Part shown: in pieces, positions 16,218 through 26,515 of the stretch
Numbering within the stretch: position 1 is the first letter of the stretch
Layout: every line of letters begins with the position of its first letter
Assembly: GCA_963828755.1 (NCBI GenBank)
Contig: CAWHFY010000022.1
Coordinates: forward strand, 124,001-188,000
Length of the DNA stretch: 64,000 nt
Direction: 5' to 3'
Origin: WHSW01 sp963828755
GTDB lineage: Bacteria > Actinomycetota > Thermoleophilia > Solirubrobacterales > 70-9
Made by a program: the position numbers and the translations under genes
The notes under the pieces: model-generated
The model's database searches: none
Told to the model about the DNA's origin: nothing
The model's input: the letters and a program-made list of their open reading frames with translations, nothing else

Positions 16218-18257
16218 GTGAGGGATCGCGACGATCGCGAGCCGTCGGCCGGCGAGCTCGCCGACATCGCCGCGGCCGAGGTCTCGCCGCATGAGGAGGT
16301 CGAGGCGCCGCGGCCGCGGGCCGGCCGCCTGGCCCGGTCGACCGCGTTCTTCTCGTTCGCGACCGGCCTCTCCCGGATCGCCGGGCTGGTGCGCGAGATC
16401 TTCGCCGCCTCGTACTTCGGCGTCAGCGGCGCGATGTCGGCGTTCACGATCGCCTTCCAGGTGCCGAACCTGGTCCGCAGCCTGTTCGCCGACGCCGCGA
16501 TCCAGGCGGCATTCGTGCCGGTGTTCACCGAGAAGCTCGAGCAGGGGAACCGCCGCGAGGCATTCCGGCTGGCGACCAACCTGATCTACGTCGTCACCCT
16601 GGTCCTCGGGGCGCTGACCGCGCTGTTCATCCTGATCGCGCCCGTGCTCATGCCCCTGTTCGTGCCCGCCTCGGACGGGGCGATCGCCGACCTGACCGTC
16701 TCGCTGTCGCGGGTTCTGTTTCCGATCCTGATCCTGCTCGGGGTCACCGGGATGGTGGTCGGGGTCCTCAACAGCTACGACCGCTTCGGCGCCTACGCGA
16801 TCTCGCCGTTCTTCTGGAACGTCGCGATCATCGTCGTCCTGGTCGGGCTCGCGCCGGCCTTTCCGGAGGGCGACGAGATCTACGCGTACGCGGTCGGCGT
16901 CCTCGTCGGGACGGTGATCCAGCTCGCGATCCCGGTCTGGGACCTGCGCAACACGCCCTACGGTCTGCGGCGCTTCCTGAAGGCTCCGTTCACCGCCAAG
17001 GCTCGCGAGGCGTTCCGCGACATCGACGTCCGCCGCGTCCTGCTGTTGATGCTGCCGGTGACGATCAGCCTCGGCCTGATCAACTTCAACCTGCTGATCA
17101 ACAGCACCGCCGGCTTCCTGGTCTCGGAGCGCGCGCCGGCGGCGATCGACAAGGCCTTCCGCATCTACATGCTTCCGCAGGGCATGTTCTCCGTCGCCGT
17201 GGCGACCGTGCTGTTCCCGACCCTGGCCCGGTTCGCGGCCCGTCGCGACTACGACCGGCTGCGCTCGACGATGGCGAGCGGGATGCGGCTGATCCTGTTG
17301 CTGCTCATCCCGGCAACGGCGGCGATCCTCGTCCTCTCCGAGCCGATGATCCGGCTCGTCTATCAGCGCGGCGACTTCGGCCCGGGCGCCACCGAGCTGG
17401 TCTCGACCGCGCTCTTTTGGTTCGCGTTCTCGCTTCCGTTCAACGGGCTCTTCCTGTTGTTGACGCGGACTTTCTTCAGCCTCCAGCGGCCCTGGGTGCC
17501 GACCATGATCGCCGCCGGCAACCTGGCGCTGACGGCGGCCGCAGCGTTCGCGTTCTACGGGCCGTTCGGGGTCGGTGGGATCGTCGCCGCGACCGCGCTC
17601 GCGACCGCCGCCAGCGTCGCCGCGCAGGCATACGTACTCCGCGGGGCGCTCGGCCGGCTCGAGCTGGGTCGCCTTGCCTGGACGACGCTCCGGGTGGTCG
17701 CCGCCTCCGCGGCGCTGGCCGGGGTGAGCTACGCGATCTGGGACGTGCTCGACGCCGAGCTCGGCCGCGGCCTGATCGCCCAGGTGATCTCACTCGGCGT
17801 CGCCCTCGCGGTGGGCGCGGTCGTCTACGGGGTCGCGGTCACCCTACTGCGGATCCCCGAGGCGGATCGAATCCGCTCGCTGCTGCGTCGGCGCGAGGCC
17901 GAGCCGTCGGAACCCGCCGCGCTGGGGGAGGATGCAGGCATGAAGGCATCGCTGACCATCCAGTCCGGCGGCGGTCGGGCCGGGGACAGCTTCCCGCTCG
18001 AGCTCGAGCGGACGACGATCGGGCGCTCACCCGAGTCCGATGTCTTCCTCGACGACGTCACGGTGTCACGCCGCCACGCGCTCGTCGTGGAGACCGACGA
18101 GGGTTACTACATCGACGATCTCGACTCGCGCAACGGCACGTTCGTAAACCGGATGCGGATCGAGTCGCACTGGATCGCCGACGGCGACGAGATCCAGGTC
18201 GGGCGCTACAAGCTGATCTTCCGCGAGCCACCAGTGGAGGACGCGCCGCAGGATTGA
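16218..18257 (+). CDS. murJ: MurJ lipid II flippase with C-terminal FHA domain
   Basis: Lipid II flippase of peptidoglycan synthesis. After a 40-residue acidic cytoplasmic head come about 14 membrane helices with MurJ/MviN signatures (GLSRIAGLVREIFAASYFG, QVPNLVRSLFADAAIQAAFVPVF, MLPQGMFSVAVATVLFPTLA). The frame continues through RRREAEPSEPAALGED into a full FHA domain: TTIGRSPESDVFLDDVTVSRRHA, DDLDSRNGTFVN and GDEIQVGRYKLIF. FHA domains bind phosphothreonine. GTG 16218 is chosen for its GAGGGGG ribosome site. An internal ATG at 17941 behind GGGGGAGG could also yield a free FHA protein. Confidence 0.9.
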   Translation: MRDRDDREPSAGELADIAAAEVSPHEEVEAPRPRAGRLARSTAFFSFATGLSRIAGLVREIFAASYFGVSGAMSAFTIAFQVPNLVRSLFADAAIQAAFVPVFTEKLEQGNRREAFRLATNLIYVVTLVLGALTALFILIAPVLMPLFVPASDGAIADLTVSLSRVLFPILILLGVTGMVVGVLNSYDRFGAYAISPFFWNVAIIVVLVGLAPAFPEGDEIYAYAVGVLVGTVIQLAIPVWDLRNTPYGLRRFLKAPFTAKAREAFRDIDVRRVLLLMLPVTISLGLINFNLLINSTAGFLVSERAPAAIDKAFRIYMLPQGMFSVAVATVLFPTLARFAARRDYDRLRSTMASGMRLILLLLIPATAAILVLSEPMIRLVYQRGDFGPGATELVSTALFWFAFSLPFNGLFLLLTRTFFSLQRPWVPTMIAAGNLALTAAAAFAFYGPFGVGGIVAATALATAASVAAQAYVLRGALGRLELGRLAWTTLRVVAASAALAGVSYAIWDVLDAELGRGLIAQVISLGVALAVGAVVYGVAVTLLRIPEADRIRSLLRRREAEPSEPAALGEDAGMKASLTIQSGGGRAGDSFPLELERTTIGRSPESDVFLDDVTVSRRHALVVETDEGYYIDDLDSRNGTFVNRMRIESHWIADGDEIQVGRYKLIFREPPVEDAPQD

Positions 18258-18286
18258 GCGGGGCGCAAGCCCTATTGCAAGCGCAG

Positions 18287-18310
18287 CATGTGTGACACCG
18301 GTCACACATG
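18287..18310. promoter_or_regulatory. CRP-type palindromic operator
   Basis: A perfect inverted repeat with 10-base arms CATGTGTGAC and GTCACACATG and a four-base spacer. Its core, TGTGA-N6-TCACA, is the exact CRP/FNR-family consensus. It sits 190 bases before the M23 peptidase ATG. The rest of the 243-base gap shows no ORF. It ends with a weak purine-rich ribosome site (GGGGAAA) and could hold a structured leader, but I could not match it to a known riboswitch. Confidence 0.75.
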
Positions 18311-18500
18311 TGGTAACTCCAGGGCCTCAGGGTGTTGAACCCGAAGAGCGCCCGCTGATCGACCGGCTGAACGCCGGCGCGGGCGCCGAGACCCACGCCC
18401 CGAGGGCCGTCCCGTCCCGGCCTCTCGAACGGTTCCCAGTGGACCGGGGCAGGCGACCGCGCCATCGACGCGCGCGCTGAGACCGAAGGGGAAACCGAAC

Positions 18501-19133
18501 ATGCGCAGCAGCCGATCGAAAAACCGAGCCCGCACCGTCGGCGCCGTTCTCGCCGCGACCCTTGTGGTCGCCGGATCGGCGACCGCCGCCGAGCCCGCTG
18601 AGACCACCTCCACGAACGTCGCGATCCACGACAAGGCCGGGCGCGCGCTCGAGCGGGTCGCCAACTGGGCGGCGCGCACGCACCGCAACGAGCGTCGCGA
18701 GGCCGCCGGCCCGTTCCTGCCGATCGTCGGGTCGATCGATTTCGGAACCGCCGAGAACGCCTTCGGCGCATCGCGCACCGGCCACGTCCACGCCGGTCAG
18801 GACATGTTCGCCTCGCCCGGGACGCCGGAGGTCGCCGTGACCGACGCGGTGGTCGCCGAGACCGGGAGCGACGGCGGGCAGGGCAACTACGTCTACCTCT
18901 ACGACCGCAAGCGCGACCGCACCTACGTCTACATGCACATGATCGAGCCGGCCAAGGTGGGCAGCGGCGAGACCGTGCACGCCGGCCAGGTGCTCGGCGG
19001 GGTCGGCTGCACGGGGTCCTGCTGGGGCGATCATCTGCACTTCGAGGTCCGCGACGGCCGCGGGTATCGAGGGAGAGGCCCGCGACCCGATGCCGCTGCT
19101 GAGCGACTGGCAGCGCTCGACCGGCCGCGCTGA
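18501..19133 (+). CDS. Secreted M23-family peptidase, C-terminus frame broken
   Basis: A probable exported LytM-type endopeptidase or LytM-fold protein acting on peptidoglycan cross-links. A signal peptide (AVLAATLVVAGSATA) is followed by a linker and the LytM core: HAGQD supplies the first Zn ligands and GDHLHFEVRDG the HxH. After this the annotated frame is out of family. Skipping one G at 19062 gives IEGEARDPMPLLSDW, the normal ending, but that frame then lacks a nearby stop, so a second break is likely. The upstream CRP-type site recalls CRP control of wall hydrolases in mycobacteria. Confidence 0.82.
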   Translation: MRSSRSKNRARTVGAVLAATLVVAGSATAAEPAETTSTNVAIHDKAGRALERVANWAARTHRNERREAAGPFLPIVGSIDFGTAENAFGASRTGHVHAGQDMFASPGTPEVAVTDAVVAETGSDGGQGNYVYLYDRKRDRTYVYMHMIEPAKVGSGETVHAGQVLGGVGCTGSCWGDHLHFEVRDGRGYRGRGPRPDAAAERLAALDRPR

Positions 19134-19277
19134 GCGCTCAGGGGCCGCGGCCCGGCAGCCGCCGCCGGGGTGCAGCAGTCGTGCGAGGCTGTCGGCCGCC
19201 CGCGGCGCGGGTCCACCGAGCGGACGACCTTGGCCCCGACCCGCCATCGGGCCAATATCCTGCCAGCGGTCGCGCCA

Positions 19278-21063
<1,786 letters not shown>

Positions 21064-21071
<8 letters not shown>

Positions 21072-21465
21072 TCAGGAGGCAAACGAGCGCCTGCTGCGGG
21101 GCGGGATCGAGGCCTACAACCGGCGTGACGTCGAGGCGATGGTCGCTCTCTTCGACCCCGAGATCGAGCTCCACGTCGATGCGGCCCAGGGCAATCCCGG
21201 GACGTGGTATGGCCTCGACGGCTTCCAGGAGATGATCAACGGCTGGCGGGACGTGTTCGCGGAGGACCGCAGCAAGGTCCTCGGCATCGAGATGGTCGGT
21301 GACCGCCACCTGATCGCCGAGATGCGACAGAAGGGCGTCGGATCGGGGAGCGGGGTCCCGGTCGAGATGACCAACTACTACCTGCTCGAGATCCGCGACG
21401 GGCGCGCTGTGCGGTTCCACATCTACGGCGATCGCGATGCAGCGATGGCCGCGGTCCGCCCTTAG
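21064..21465 (+). CDS. SnoaL/NTF2-like protein
   Basis: A 133-residue cone-fold protein of the SnoaL/NTF2-like group: a helix (NERLLRGGIEAYNRRDVEAM), then VALFDPEIELH and GLDGFQEMINGW, then strands ending YYLLEIRDGRAVRFHIYGDRDAA. Members bind or isomerise small hydrophobic ligands, and the pocket here cannot be assigned. Its ATG overlaps the lepA stop by eight bases, so translation is probably coupled to LepA. Confidence 0.82.
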
Positions 21466-21478
21466 ACTGCCCGGCGCG

Positions 21479-21920
21479 ATGCCAGTGAACGAGCAGGCGG
21501 TCGGCAAGGCCTACCCGCCGACGACCTACGAGGTCGGCAGCGAGAAGATCCGCGAGTACGCGAACGCGATCGGGGCCGACAACCCCGTCCACCACGACCG
21601 CGAGGCCGCCCGGGCGGCGGGTTACCGCGCCGTCGTCGCGCCGCCGATGTTCTGCGTCGTCTACTCGGTGCCCGCGGTCGGCGCCGGCGTCCTCGACCCC
21701 GAGGTCGGGATCAACCTCGCGACCATGGTCCACGGCGGCGCAGAAGTTCGAGTGGGGCGAGCCGGTCTGCGCCGGCGATGAGATCACCACGGTGGCGAAG
21801 GTGGTCGAGATCTACGAGCGCCGTGGGATGGGCTTCTACGTGTTCGAGAGCGTGTCCACCAACCAGGACGGCGCCGAGGTCGTGCGCGGCACCTGGACCA
21901 ACATCGTCAGGGGTGTCTGA
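21479..21920 (+). CDS. MaoC-like dehydratase subunit (HadA type), frame broken
   Basis: A hot-dog fold protein resembling the N-terminal, non-catalytic half of the (3R)-hydroxyacyl-ACP dehydratases (mycobacterial HadA). GKAYPPTTYEVGSEKIREYA, NPVHHDREAARAAGY and APPMFCVVYSVPAVG are typical. The frame breaks at about 21740: skipping one G gives QKFEWGEPVCAGDEITTVAK, then FYVFESVSTNQDG, and a TGA at 21918. The repaired length is about 146 residues. The hydratase-motif partner follows with an eight-base overlap, so the two are likely to form a heterodimer. Confidence 0.82.
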
Positions 21921-22329
21921 ATTGGCCGAGGCGAGCGGGATCGAGGTCGGGGCGGCGATCCCCGAGTTGCGGGTGACCCCGGACAAGTACCTGCCGCACC
22001 GCTACGCCGGCGCCTCCGGGGACTTCAACCCGATCCACATCGACCCCGAGTTCGCGAAGGCGGTCGGGCTGCCGCAGAACATCCTCCACGGCCTCTACTC
22101 GATGGCGCTCACCGCGCGCGGCTGCGCGGCGCTCGCCGGCGGCGACCCGCGGGCGCTGAAGTCGCTCGAGGTCCAGTTCCGCGGCATGGGGATACCCGAG
22201 CAGGAGGTCGTCGTGTCGGGGACGATCAGCGAGGTCGACGGCCACCGCGTCGCGGTCGAGCTGATCGCCGAGCAGAGCGGCAAGAAGATCATCCGCAACG
22301 GTCGCGCCGAGCTCGAGCTTGCCGACTAG
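21913..22329 (+). CDS. MaoC-like (R)-hydratase subunit (HadB type)
   Basis: A 138-residue hot-dog fold protein with the R-specific hydratase motif YAGASGDFNPIHIDPEFA, in which Asp and His are catalytic, followed by ILHGLYSMALTARG. It is the catalytic partner of the preceding subunit and should dehydrate (3R)-hydroxyacyl thioesters in fatty acid elongation. GTG 21913 overlaps the upstream stop; TTG 21922 is an alternative. No other fatty acid genes lie nearby. Confidence 0.87.
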   Translation: MSELAEASGIEVGAAIPELRVTPDKYLPHRYAGASGDFNPIHIDPEFAKAVGLPQNILHGLYSMALTARGCAALAGGDPRALKSLEVQFRGMGIPEQEVVVSGTISEVDGHRVAVELIAEQSGKKIIRNGRAELELAD

Positions 22330-22359
22330 GACGGGTTCGCGCGCAGCCCAAGCGAGGCG

Positions 22360-22938
22360 TCAGCCGAGCGTCGCCGCCGTTGCGGCGAAATATTCGAGGA
22401 CCTCGCTCGCGTGGCGGTCGGGCGGGAAGACCGGGTACCAGACGCGCTCGATCGAGCCCTCGCGGACGAGCAGGGTCAGTCGCTTGATCAGCGTCCTCCC
22501 GGCGACCTCGAAGGTCGGCAGCCGCAGCGCCTCGGTGAGCGCCAGCTCGGAGTCCGAGAGGATCGCGAACGGGAGGCCGAGCCGCTCGACCAGTTCGCGC
22601 TGATAGGCGGTGTCCTGGGTCGAGAGCCCGAAGACCGACTCGGCGCCGGCCGCGAGCAGCTCGGCGTGGTGGTCGCGAAAGCCGCAGGTCTCGGGCGTGC
22701 AGCCGCGCGCCCCGGGGATCAGGTCCCAGTCGTCGGCGAGCAGCGCCTGGCCCGGCCGCCCGGTCCACGGGTAGGCGTAGACGACGGAGCGGCCGGGGAG
22801 GGCCGCCGGCTCGACCCGGCTGCCATCGGTCGCCGCGAGCACCAGCCCAGGTGGCAGCGGCGCCCCGGCGAGGTGGTCGGCGGCGCCGTCGTCGAGCGGC
22901 TCGGGGAGGTCGTCGGGGAGGGTGTATGGGTCGGCCAT
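22360..22938 (-). CDS. Peroxiredoxin, BCP/PrxQ type
   Basis: A thiol peroxidase of 192 residues. The motif GARGCTPETCGFRDHHAEL contains the peroxidatic and resolving cysteines five apart, as in BCP/PrxQ enzymes, followed by VFGLSTQDTAYQRELVERLG. The N-terminal 40 residues (acidic, Pro-rich) are an extra extension. The normal T-x-x-C start of the motif is altered (PGARGC), so activity should be confirmed. It is convergent with the MaoC pair and divergent from hrcA with a 24-base gap. Confidence 0.85.
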   Translation of the reverse strand: MADPYTLPDDLPEPLDDGAADHLAGAPLPPGLVLAATDGSRVEPAALPGRSVVYAYPWTGRPGQALLADDWDLIPGARGCTPETCGFRDHHAELLAAGAESVFGLSTQDTAYQRELVERLGLPFAILSDSELALTEALRLPTFEVAGRTLIKRLTLLVREGSIERVWYPVFPPDRHASEVLEYFAATAATLG

Positions 22939-22962
22939 CGAGCTCGATCCTAGAATCGCATC

Positions 22963-23985
22963 ATGCTCTCCGAGCGCCAACAGCGGATACTCAACCTCGT
23001 CGTGGGCTCCTACCTCGAGTCCGGCAAGCCCGTCGGCTCGGCCGCCATCGCCGAGGATCCGGATTTCGATTGGGGTTCGTCGACGGTGCGCGCAGAGCTC
23101 GCAGCGCTCGAGCGCGAGGGCTATCTGAGCCACCCGCACACCTCCGCCGGGCGGGTGCCGACCGACTCCGGCTACCGCTTCTACGCCGACGCCCTCGTCG
23201 TCTCCGGGGCTCGCCCCGGCCCCGCGAGCGGCCTCCTGGACCTGTCGCAGATGCGCCGTGAGGTCGAGGAGGCGCTGCGCGAGACCGCCGCGACGCTTTC
23301 GCGGATGACCGACCTGCTCGCGGTCGCGACCGCGCCGCCGCCCTCGGCCGCGCGCATCCACCGCGTCGAGGTGCTCTCGCTGCAGCCGCGCACGGTGATG
23401 GTGGTCGTGATCGCCTCCAACGGTGCGGTCACCAAGCGCGTGTTCAACTTCGAGGCGGCGGTCGACCGCGGCCTGGTCGAGTGGGCGTCCAGCTTTCTCA
23501 ACGAGCGCCTGAGCGGGCTGGCGCTCGGAGCCCGGATGGCCGGCGACCGCCTCGATGACCCGGAGCTCGGCCCGGCCGAGCGCGGCTTTCTGGGAGAGAT
23601 CGGCGACGCGTTCGCCGGGCTCGAGAGCGAGGCGGAGAGCGACCTCTACGTCGAGGGGGCGGCGCGCCTGTTGTCGGCCGACCACGCCCCTGACTTGCCG
23701 CGCGCCGACTCGCTGATGCGGGCGCTCGAGCGGCGGGCGAACCTGCTCGAGGTGCTGCGATCGACCCTCGACCAGCGGTCCGTGTTCATGTGGATCGGCG
23801 GCGAGAACCCGGCGCCGGAGCTGCGCACGGTGAGCGTCGTCGGCGCCAACTACGGCCTCGGGTATCGCAACCTCGGCACCGTCGGGGTGGTCGGGCCGCT
23901 GCGGATGGACTACGCGACGGCGATCAGCTCGGTTCGCGAGGCGGCCGGCGAGCTCTCCCGATTCTTCGAATCCGTGTACGACTGA
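22963..23985 (+). CDS. hrcA: Heat-inducible transcription repressor HrcA
   Basis: A repressor of chaperone genes that binds CIRCE. It has 340 residues. The N-terminal winged helix is LSERQQRILNLVVGSYLESG with GSSTVRAELAALEREGYLSHPHTSAGRVPTD. The C-terminal GAF-like part ends YRNLGTVGVVGPLRMDYATAISSVREAAGELS. No CIRCE inverted repeat was seen in the 24-base gap upstream. dnaJ follows in the same direction, the usual pair. Confidence 0.97.
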   Translation: MLSERQQRILNLVVGSYLESGKPVGSAAIAEDPDFDWGSSTVRAELAALEREGYLSHPHTSAGRVPTDSGYRFYADALVVSGARPGPASGLLDLSQMRREVEEALRETAATLSRMTDLLAVATAPPPSAARIHRVEVLSLQPRTVMVVVIASNGAVTKRVFNFEAAVDRGLVEWASSFLNERLSGLALGARMAGDRLDDPELGPAERGFLGEIGDAFAGLESEAESDLYVEGAARLLSADHAPDLPRADSLMRALERRANLLEVLRSTLDQRSVFMWIGGENPAPELRTVSVVGANYGLGYRNLGTVGVVGPLRMDYATAISSVREAAGELSRFFESVYD

Positions 23986-23990
23986 AGCCC

Positions 23991-25064
23991 GTGCCGACCG
24001 ATTACTACGAGCTGCTCGGGGTGGAGCGAACCGCGTCCGACACCGAGATCAAGAAGGCGTTTCGGCGGCTCGCGCGCGAGCTGCATCCGGACGTCAACAA
24101 GGAGGATCCGGAGGCCGAGGAGAAGTTCAAGGAGGCGGCGGAGGCCTACGAGGTCCTCGCCGATCCGGAGCGCCGCCGCACCTACGACGCGTACGGCCAC
24201 GAGGGCCTGCGCCGCGGCGGCTTCTCGCCGCACGCCACCGGCGGCATCGATGACATCCTCTCCGCCCTCTTCGGCCAGGGGAACTCGCCGTTCGGCGACA
24301 TCTTCGGTGGCGGCCGCCGCGGCGGGCCGGCGCCGGGCGCCGACATCGGGGTCGAGGTCGAGATCGGCCTGGCCGAGGTGGTCACCGGGACCCGCCGCGA
24401 CGTTGCGTTCGACTCGGTCTCGGCCTGCGAGCGCTGTCGTGGCAACGGCGCCGAGCCGGGTACGCCGATCAACACCTGCGAGACGTGCGGCGGGGCCGGC
24501 CAGGTGCAGCAGGTGCGCCGGAGCGTCTTCGGCCAGCTCGTGCAGACCGGCCCGTGCCCGACCTGCGGCGGCGCCGGCAAGGTCCCCGAGCAGCCGTGCG
24601 AGCGCTGCGGAGGCTCCGGCCGCGAGCGCCGCGAGCGCACCTGGGAGGTCGAGATCCCGGCCGGGATCGAGTCCGGCCAGCGGATCAGGATCGGCGGCGC
24701 CGGCCACGCAGGCGAGCCCGGGGCACCGGCCGGCGACCTCTACGTCCTGGTCATGGTCGCCGACGACGAACGCTTCGAGCGCCGCGGCGACGATCTCGTG
24801 ACGACCCTCGAGGTGCCGGCGACGCTGGCGATGGTCGGTGGCAGCCTGAGCGTCGCCACGCTCGACGGCGAGCGCGAGATCAAGGTCCCCGCCGGCGCCC
24901 AGCAGGGCGACTCGCATCGGCTCAAGGGACTCGGCTTGCCCTCGCTTCGCAACGGCAAGCGCGGCTCGCAGTACGTGCTCTTCGACCTCGTCGTCCCGCG
25001 CAAGCTCTCGCGCAAGCAGCGTGACCTCGCGAACCAGCTGCACGAGTCGCTCGACGGCAAATGA
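23991..25064 (+). CDS. dnaJ: Chaperone DnaJ
   Basis: An Hsp40 co-chaperone of DnaK with 357 residues. The J domain has the HPD in LARELHPDVNKEDPEAEEKF. A short Gly/Phe region (FGQGNSPFGDIFGGGRRGG) precedes four zinc repeats (CERCRGNG, CETCGGAG, CPTCGGAG, CERCGGSG), then the two substrate-binding barrels. The GTG start is six bases after the hrcA stop, and the stop overlaps the prmA ATG. Confidence 0.97.
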   Translation: MPTDYYELLGVERTASDTEIKKAFRRLARELHPDVNKEDPEAEEKFKEAAEAYEVLADPERRRTYDAYGHEGLRRGGFSPHATGGIDDILSALFGQGNSPFGDIFGGGRRGGPAPGADIGVEVEIGLAEVVTGTRRDVAFDSVSACERCRGNGAEPGTPINTCETCGGAGQVQQVRRSVFGQLVQTGPCPTCGGAGKVPEQPCERCGGSGRERRERTWEVEIPAGIESGQRIRIGGAGHAGEPGAPAGDLYVLVMVADDERFERRGDDLVTTLEVPATLAMVGGSLSVATLDGEREIKVPAGAQQGDSHRLKGLGLPSLRNGKRGSQYVLFDLVVPRKLSRKQRDLANQLHESLDGK

Positions 25065-25966
25065 TCCGCCTGGCGGTCCGCTGCCGGCCGGAGCTCGCCG
25101 AGCGGGTGCTCGCCGACCTGCTCGAGCTGGCGCCCGGCGGGGTCGAGGAGGTCGGGTTCATTCCCGACCCCGGCGCTGCCGGACGCGGAGCGCGGGAGGC
25201 GACGGGCGTTTATGAGTTTGCGATCTACGGGTCGCCGGGCGAGGTCCCGGAGCTCCCGGACCTCGAGGCCGCGGCCGGCGACGGGCTGGTGGAGATCAGC
25301 TCGACCGAGATCCCCGACGATTGGGCGGACCGCTGGCGGGACTTCCACGTCCCGATCGCGATCGGCGACGGGCGAATCGTCGTTCTTCCCTCGTGGGAGA
25401 CGTCCCAGTCGTCCTGCGCCGACCCCGGCACCCCCGGACGCGAAGCGGAGGAGGTGGCCGGGATCGACGTCCTCATCGACCCTGGCCAGGCCTTCGGCAC
25501 CGGGGCGCACGCAACCACCAAGCTCTGCCTGGAGTTGCTGCTGGAGCTCGCCGACGCGGGCGAGGCCTCCGGGCCGCTCGTCGACCTCGGCACTGGCTCA
25601 GGCGTGCTCGGGATCTGCGCCGCAAAGCTCGGCTGGGCGCCCGTTGTGGCGGTCGACAGCGAGCCCGCGTCGATCGAGGCAGCCGCCGAGAACGCGGCCG
25701 CCAACGGCGTCGAGCTCGTGCTCGAGCGCCGCAACCTGCGCGAGCAGCCGCCGCCGACTGCGCCGGTCGTGGTCGCGAACCTGACCGCGCCGCTGCTCGA
25801 GGCAGTCGCGGAGCGCTTCGACGGCCCGCCGGCGACCCTGGTCTGCTCGGGCCTGCTGGTGACCGAGATCGACCGGGTCGGCGCGGCGCTCGGCGCCGCC
25901 GGTCTCGCGGTCGAGTCGCAGCGCTCCGAAGGCGACTGGGCGGCGCTCATGGCTCGCGCCGGATAG
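25061..25966 (+). CDS. prmA: Ribosomal protein L11 methyltransferase
   Basis: Methylates ribosomal protein L11. The C-terminal domain has the AdoMet motif LVDLGTGSGVLGICAAKLG, PGQAFGTGAHATTKLCLELL and the VVVANLTAPLLEAV motif. The N-terminal domain binds L11. Between PSWET and the conserved IDVLIDPGQ the protein holds an extra stretch (SSCADPGTPGREAEEVAG) encoded by a GCGAAGC-family repeat. This looks like an in-frame insertion in a surface linker. The ATG overlaps the dnaJ stop. Confidence 0.93.
   Translation: MIRLAVRCRPELAERVLADLLELAPGGVEEVGFIPDPGAAGRGAREATGVYEFAIYGSPGEVPELPDLEAAAGDGLVEISSTEIPDDWADRWRDFHVPIAIGDGRIVVLPSWETSQSSCADPGTPGREAEEVAGIDVLIDPGQAFGTGAHATTKLCLELLLELADAGEASGPLVDLGTGSGVLGICAAKLGWAPVVAVDSEPASIEAAAENAAANGVELVLERRNLREQPPPTAPVVVANLTAPLLEAVAERFDGPPATLVCSGLLVTEIDRVGAALGAAGLAVESQRSEGDWAALMARAG
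25425..25462 (-). repeat. GCGAAGC-family repeat inside prmA
   Basis: GGCACCCCCGGACGCGAAGC followed by GGAGGAGGTGGC. It differs at only a few positions from 10517-10552 and from 41194-41235. It is translated in frame within prmA. Confidence 0.65.
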
Positions 25967-26002
25967 CGGGATTCCGCCCGGGATCGCGAATAGGCTGCGC
26001 AG

Positions 26003-26500
26003 ATGCAGACTCTTGCCGTGACCTTCTACAACGTCGTCGTGTGGCTCCACATCAGCTCGGTGGTGCTCGCCTTCGGGCCGACCTTCGCCTTCGGGATCTA
26101 CGTCGCCCTGGCGCAACGCAAGTATCCGCGGGCGATGCCGGCCGTGCTCGAGTCGCAGATCACGATCAGCCGCTCGATGGTGACGATCGGCGGGGTCTTG
26201 ATCCTGATCACCGGCCTCTATCTCGCCGGCAAGTCCTGGGAGATGAGCGACTTCTTCGTGGTCTGGGGCCTGCTCGCGATCATCGCCCTGCTCGGTCTTG
26301 CGCACGGCTACTTCATCCCCAACGACTCGCGCGCCCTGCGGGCCGCAAAGCGCGATATCGACGCGGCGGGGCCGACCGGCGAGGTCGAGTTCAGCCGCGA
26401 GTTCGACGAGAACTCCCGGCGCAGCGCGCGGATGGGGCCCGTCGCCGGCCTGATCGTGATCCTGACGATCTACGTAATGGCCGCGAAGCCGTTCCTGTAG
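26003..26500 (+). CDS. DUF2269-like integral membrane protein
   Basis: A 165-residue protein with four predicted helices: VTFYNVVVWLHISSVVLAFGP, TIGGVLILITGLYLAG, FFVVWGLLAIIALLGLA and AGLIVILTIYVMAA. The conserved His in WLHI and the general layout resemble DUF2269, a family of unknown function. It stands alone between prmA and the divergent serine-repeat gene. Confidence 0.65.
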   Translation: MQTLAVTFYNVVVWLHISSVVLAFGPTFAFGIYVALAQRKYPRAMPAVLESQITISRSMVTIGGVLILITGLYLAGKSWEMSDFFVVWGLLAIIALLGLAHGYFIPNDSRALRAAKRDIDAAGPTGEVEFSREFDENSRRSARMGPVAGLIVILTIYVMAAKPFL

Positions 26501-26515
26501 GCCGGCCTCGAGAGG

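Noticed and set aside
18311..18500. c-di-AMP (ydaO-type) riboswitch in the M23 leader
   Set aside because: Attractive by analogy with wall-hydrolase genes, but I could not align the leader with the known conserved core, so no feature is claimed.
22939..22962. CIRCE operator before hrcA
   Set aside because: The 24-base gap lacks TTAGCACTC-N9-GAGTGCTAA or anything close.
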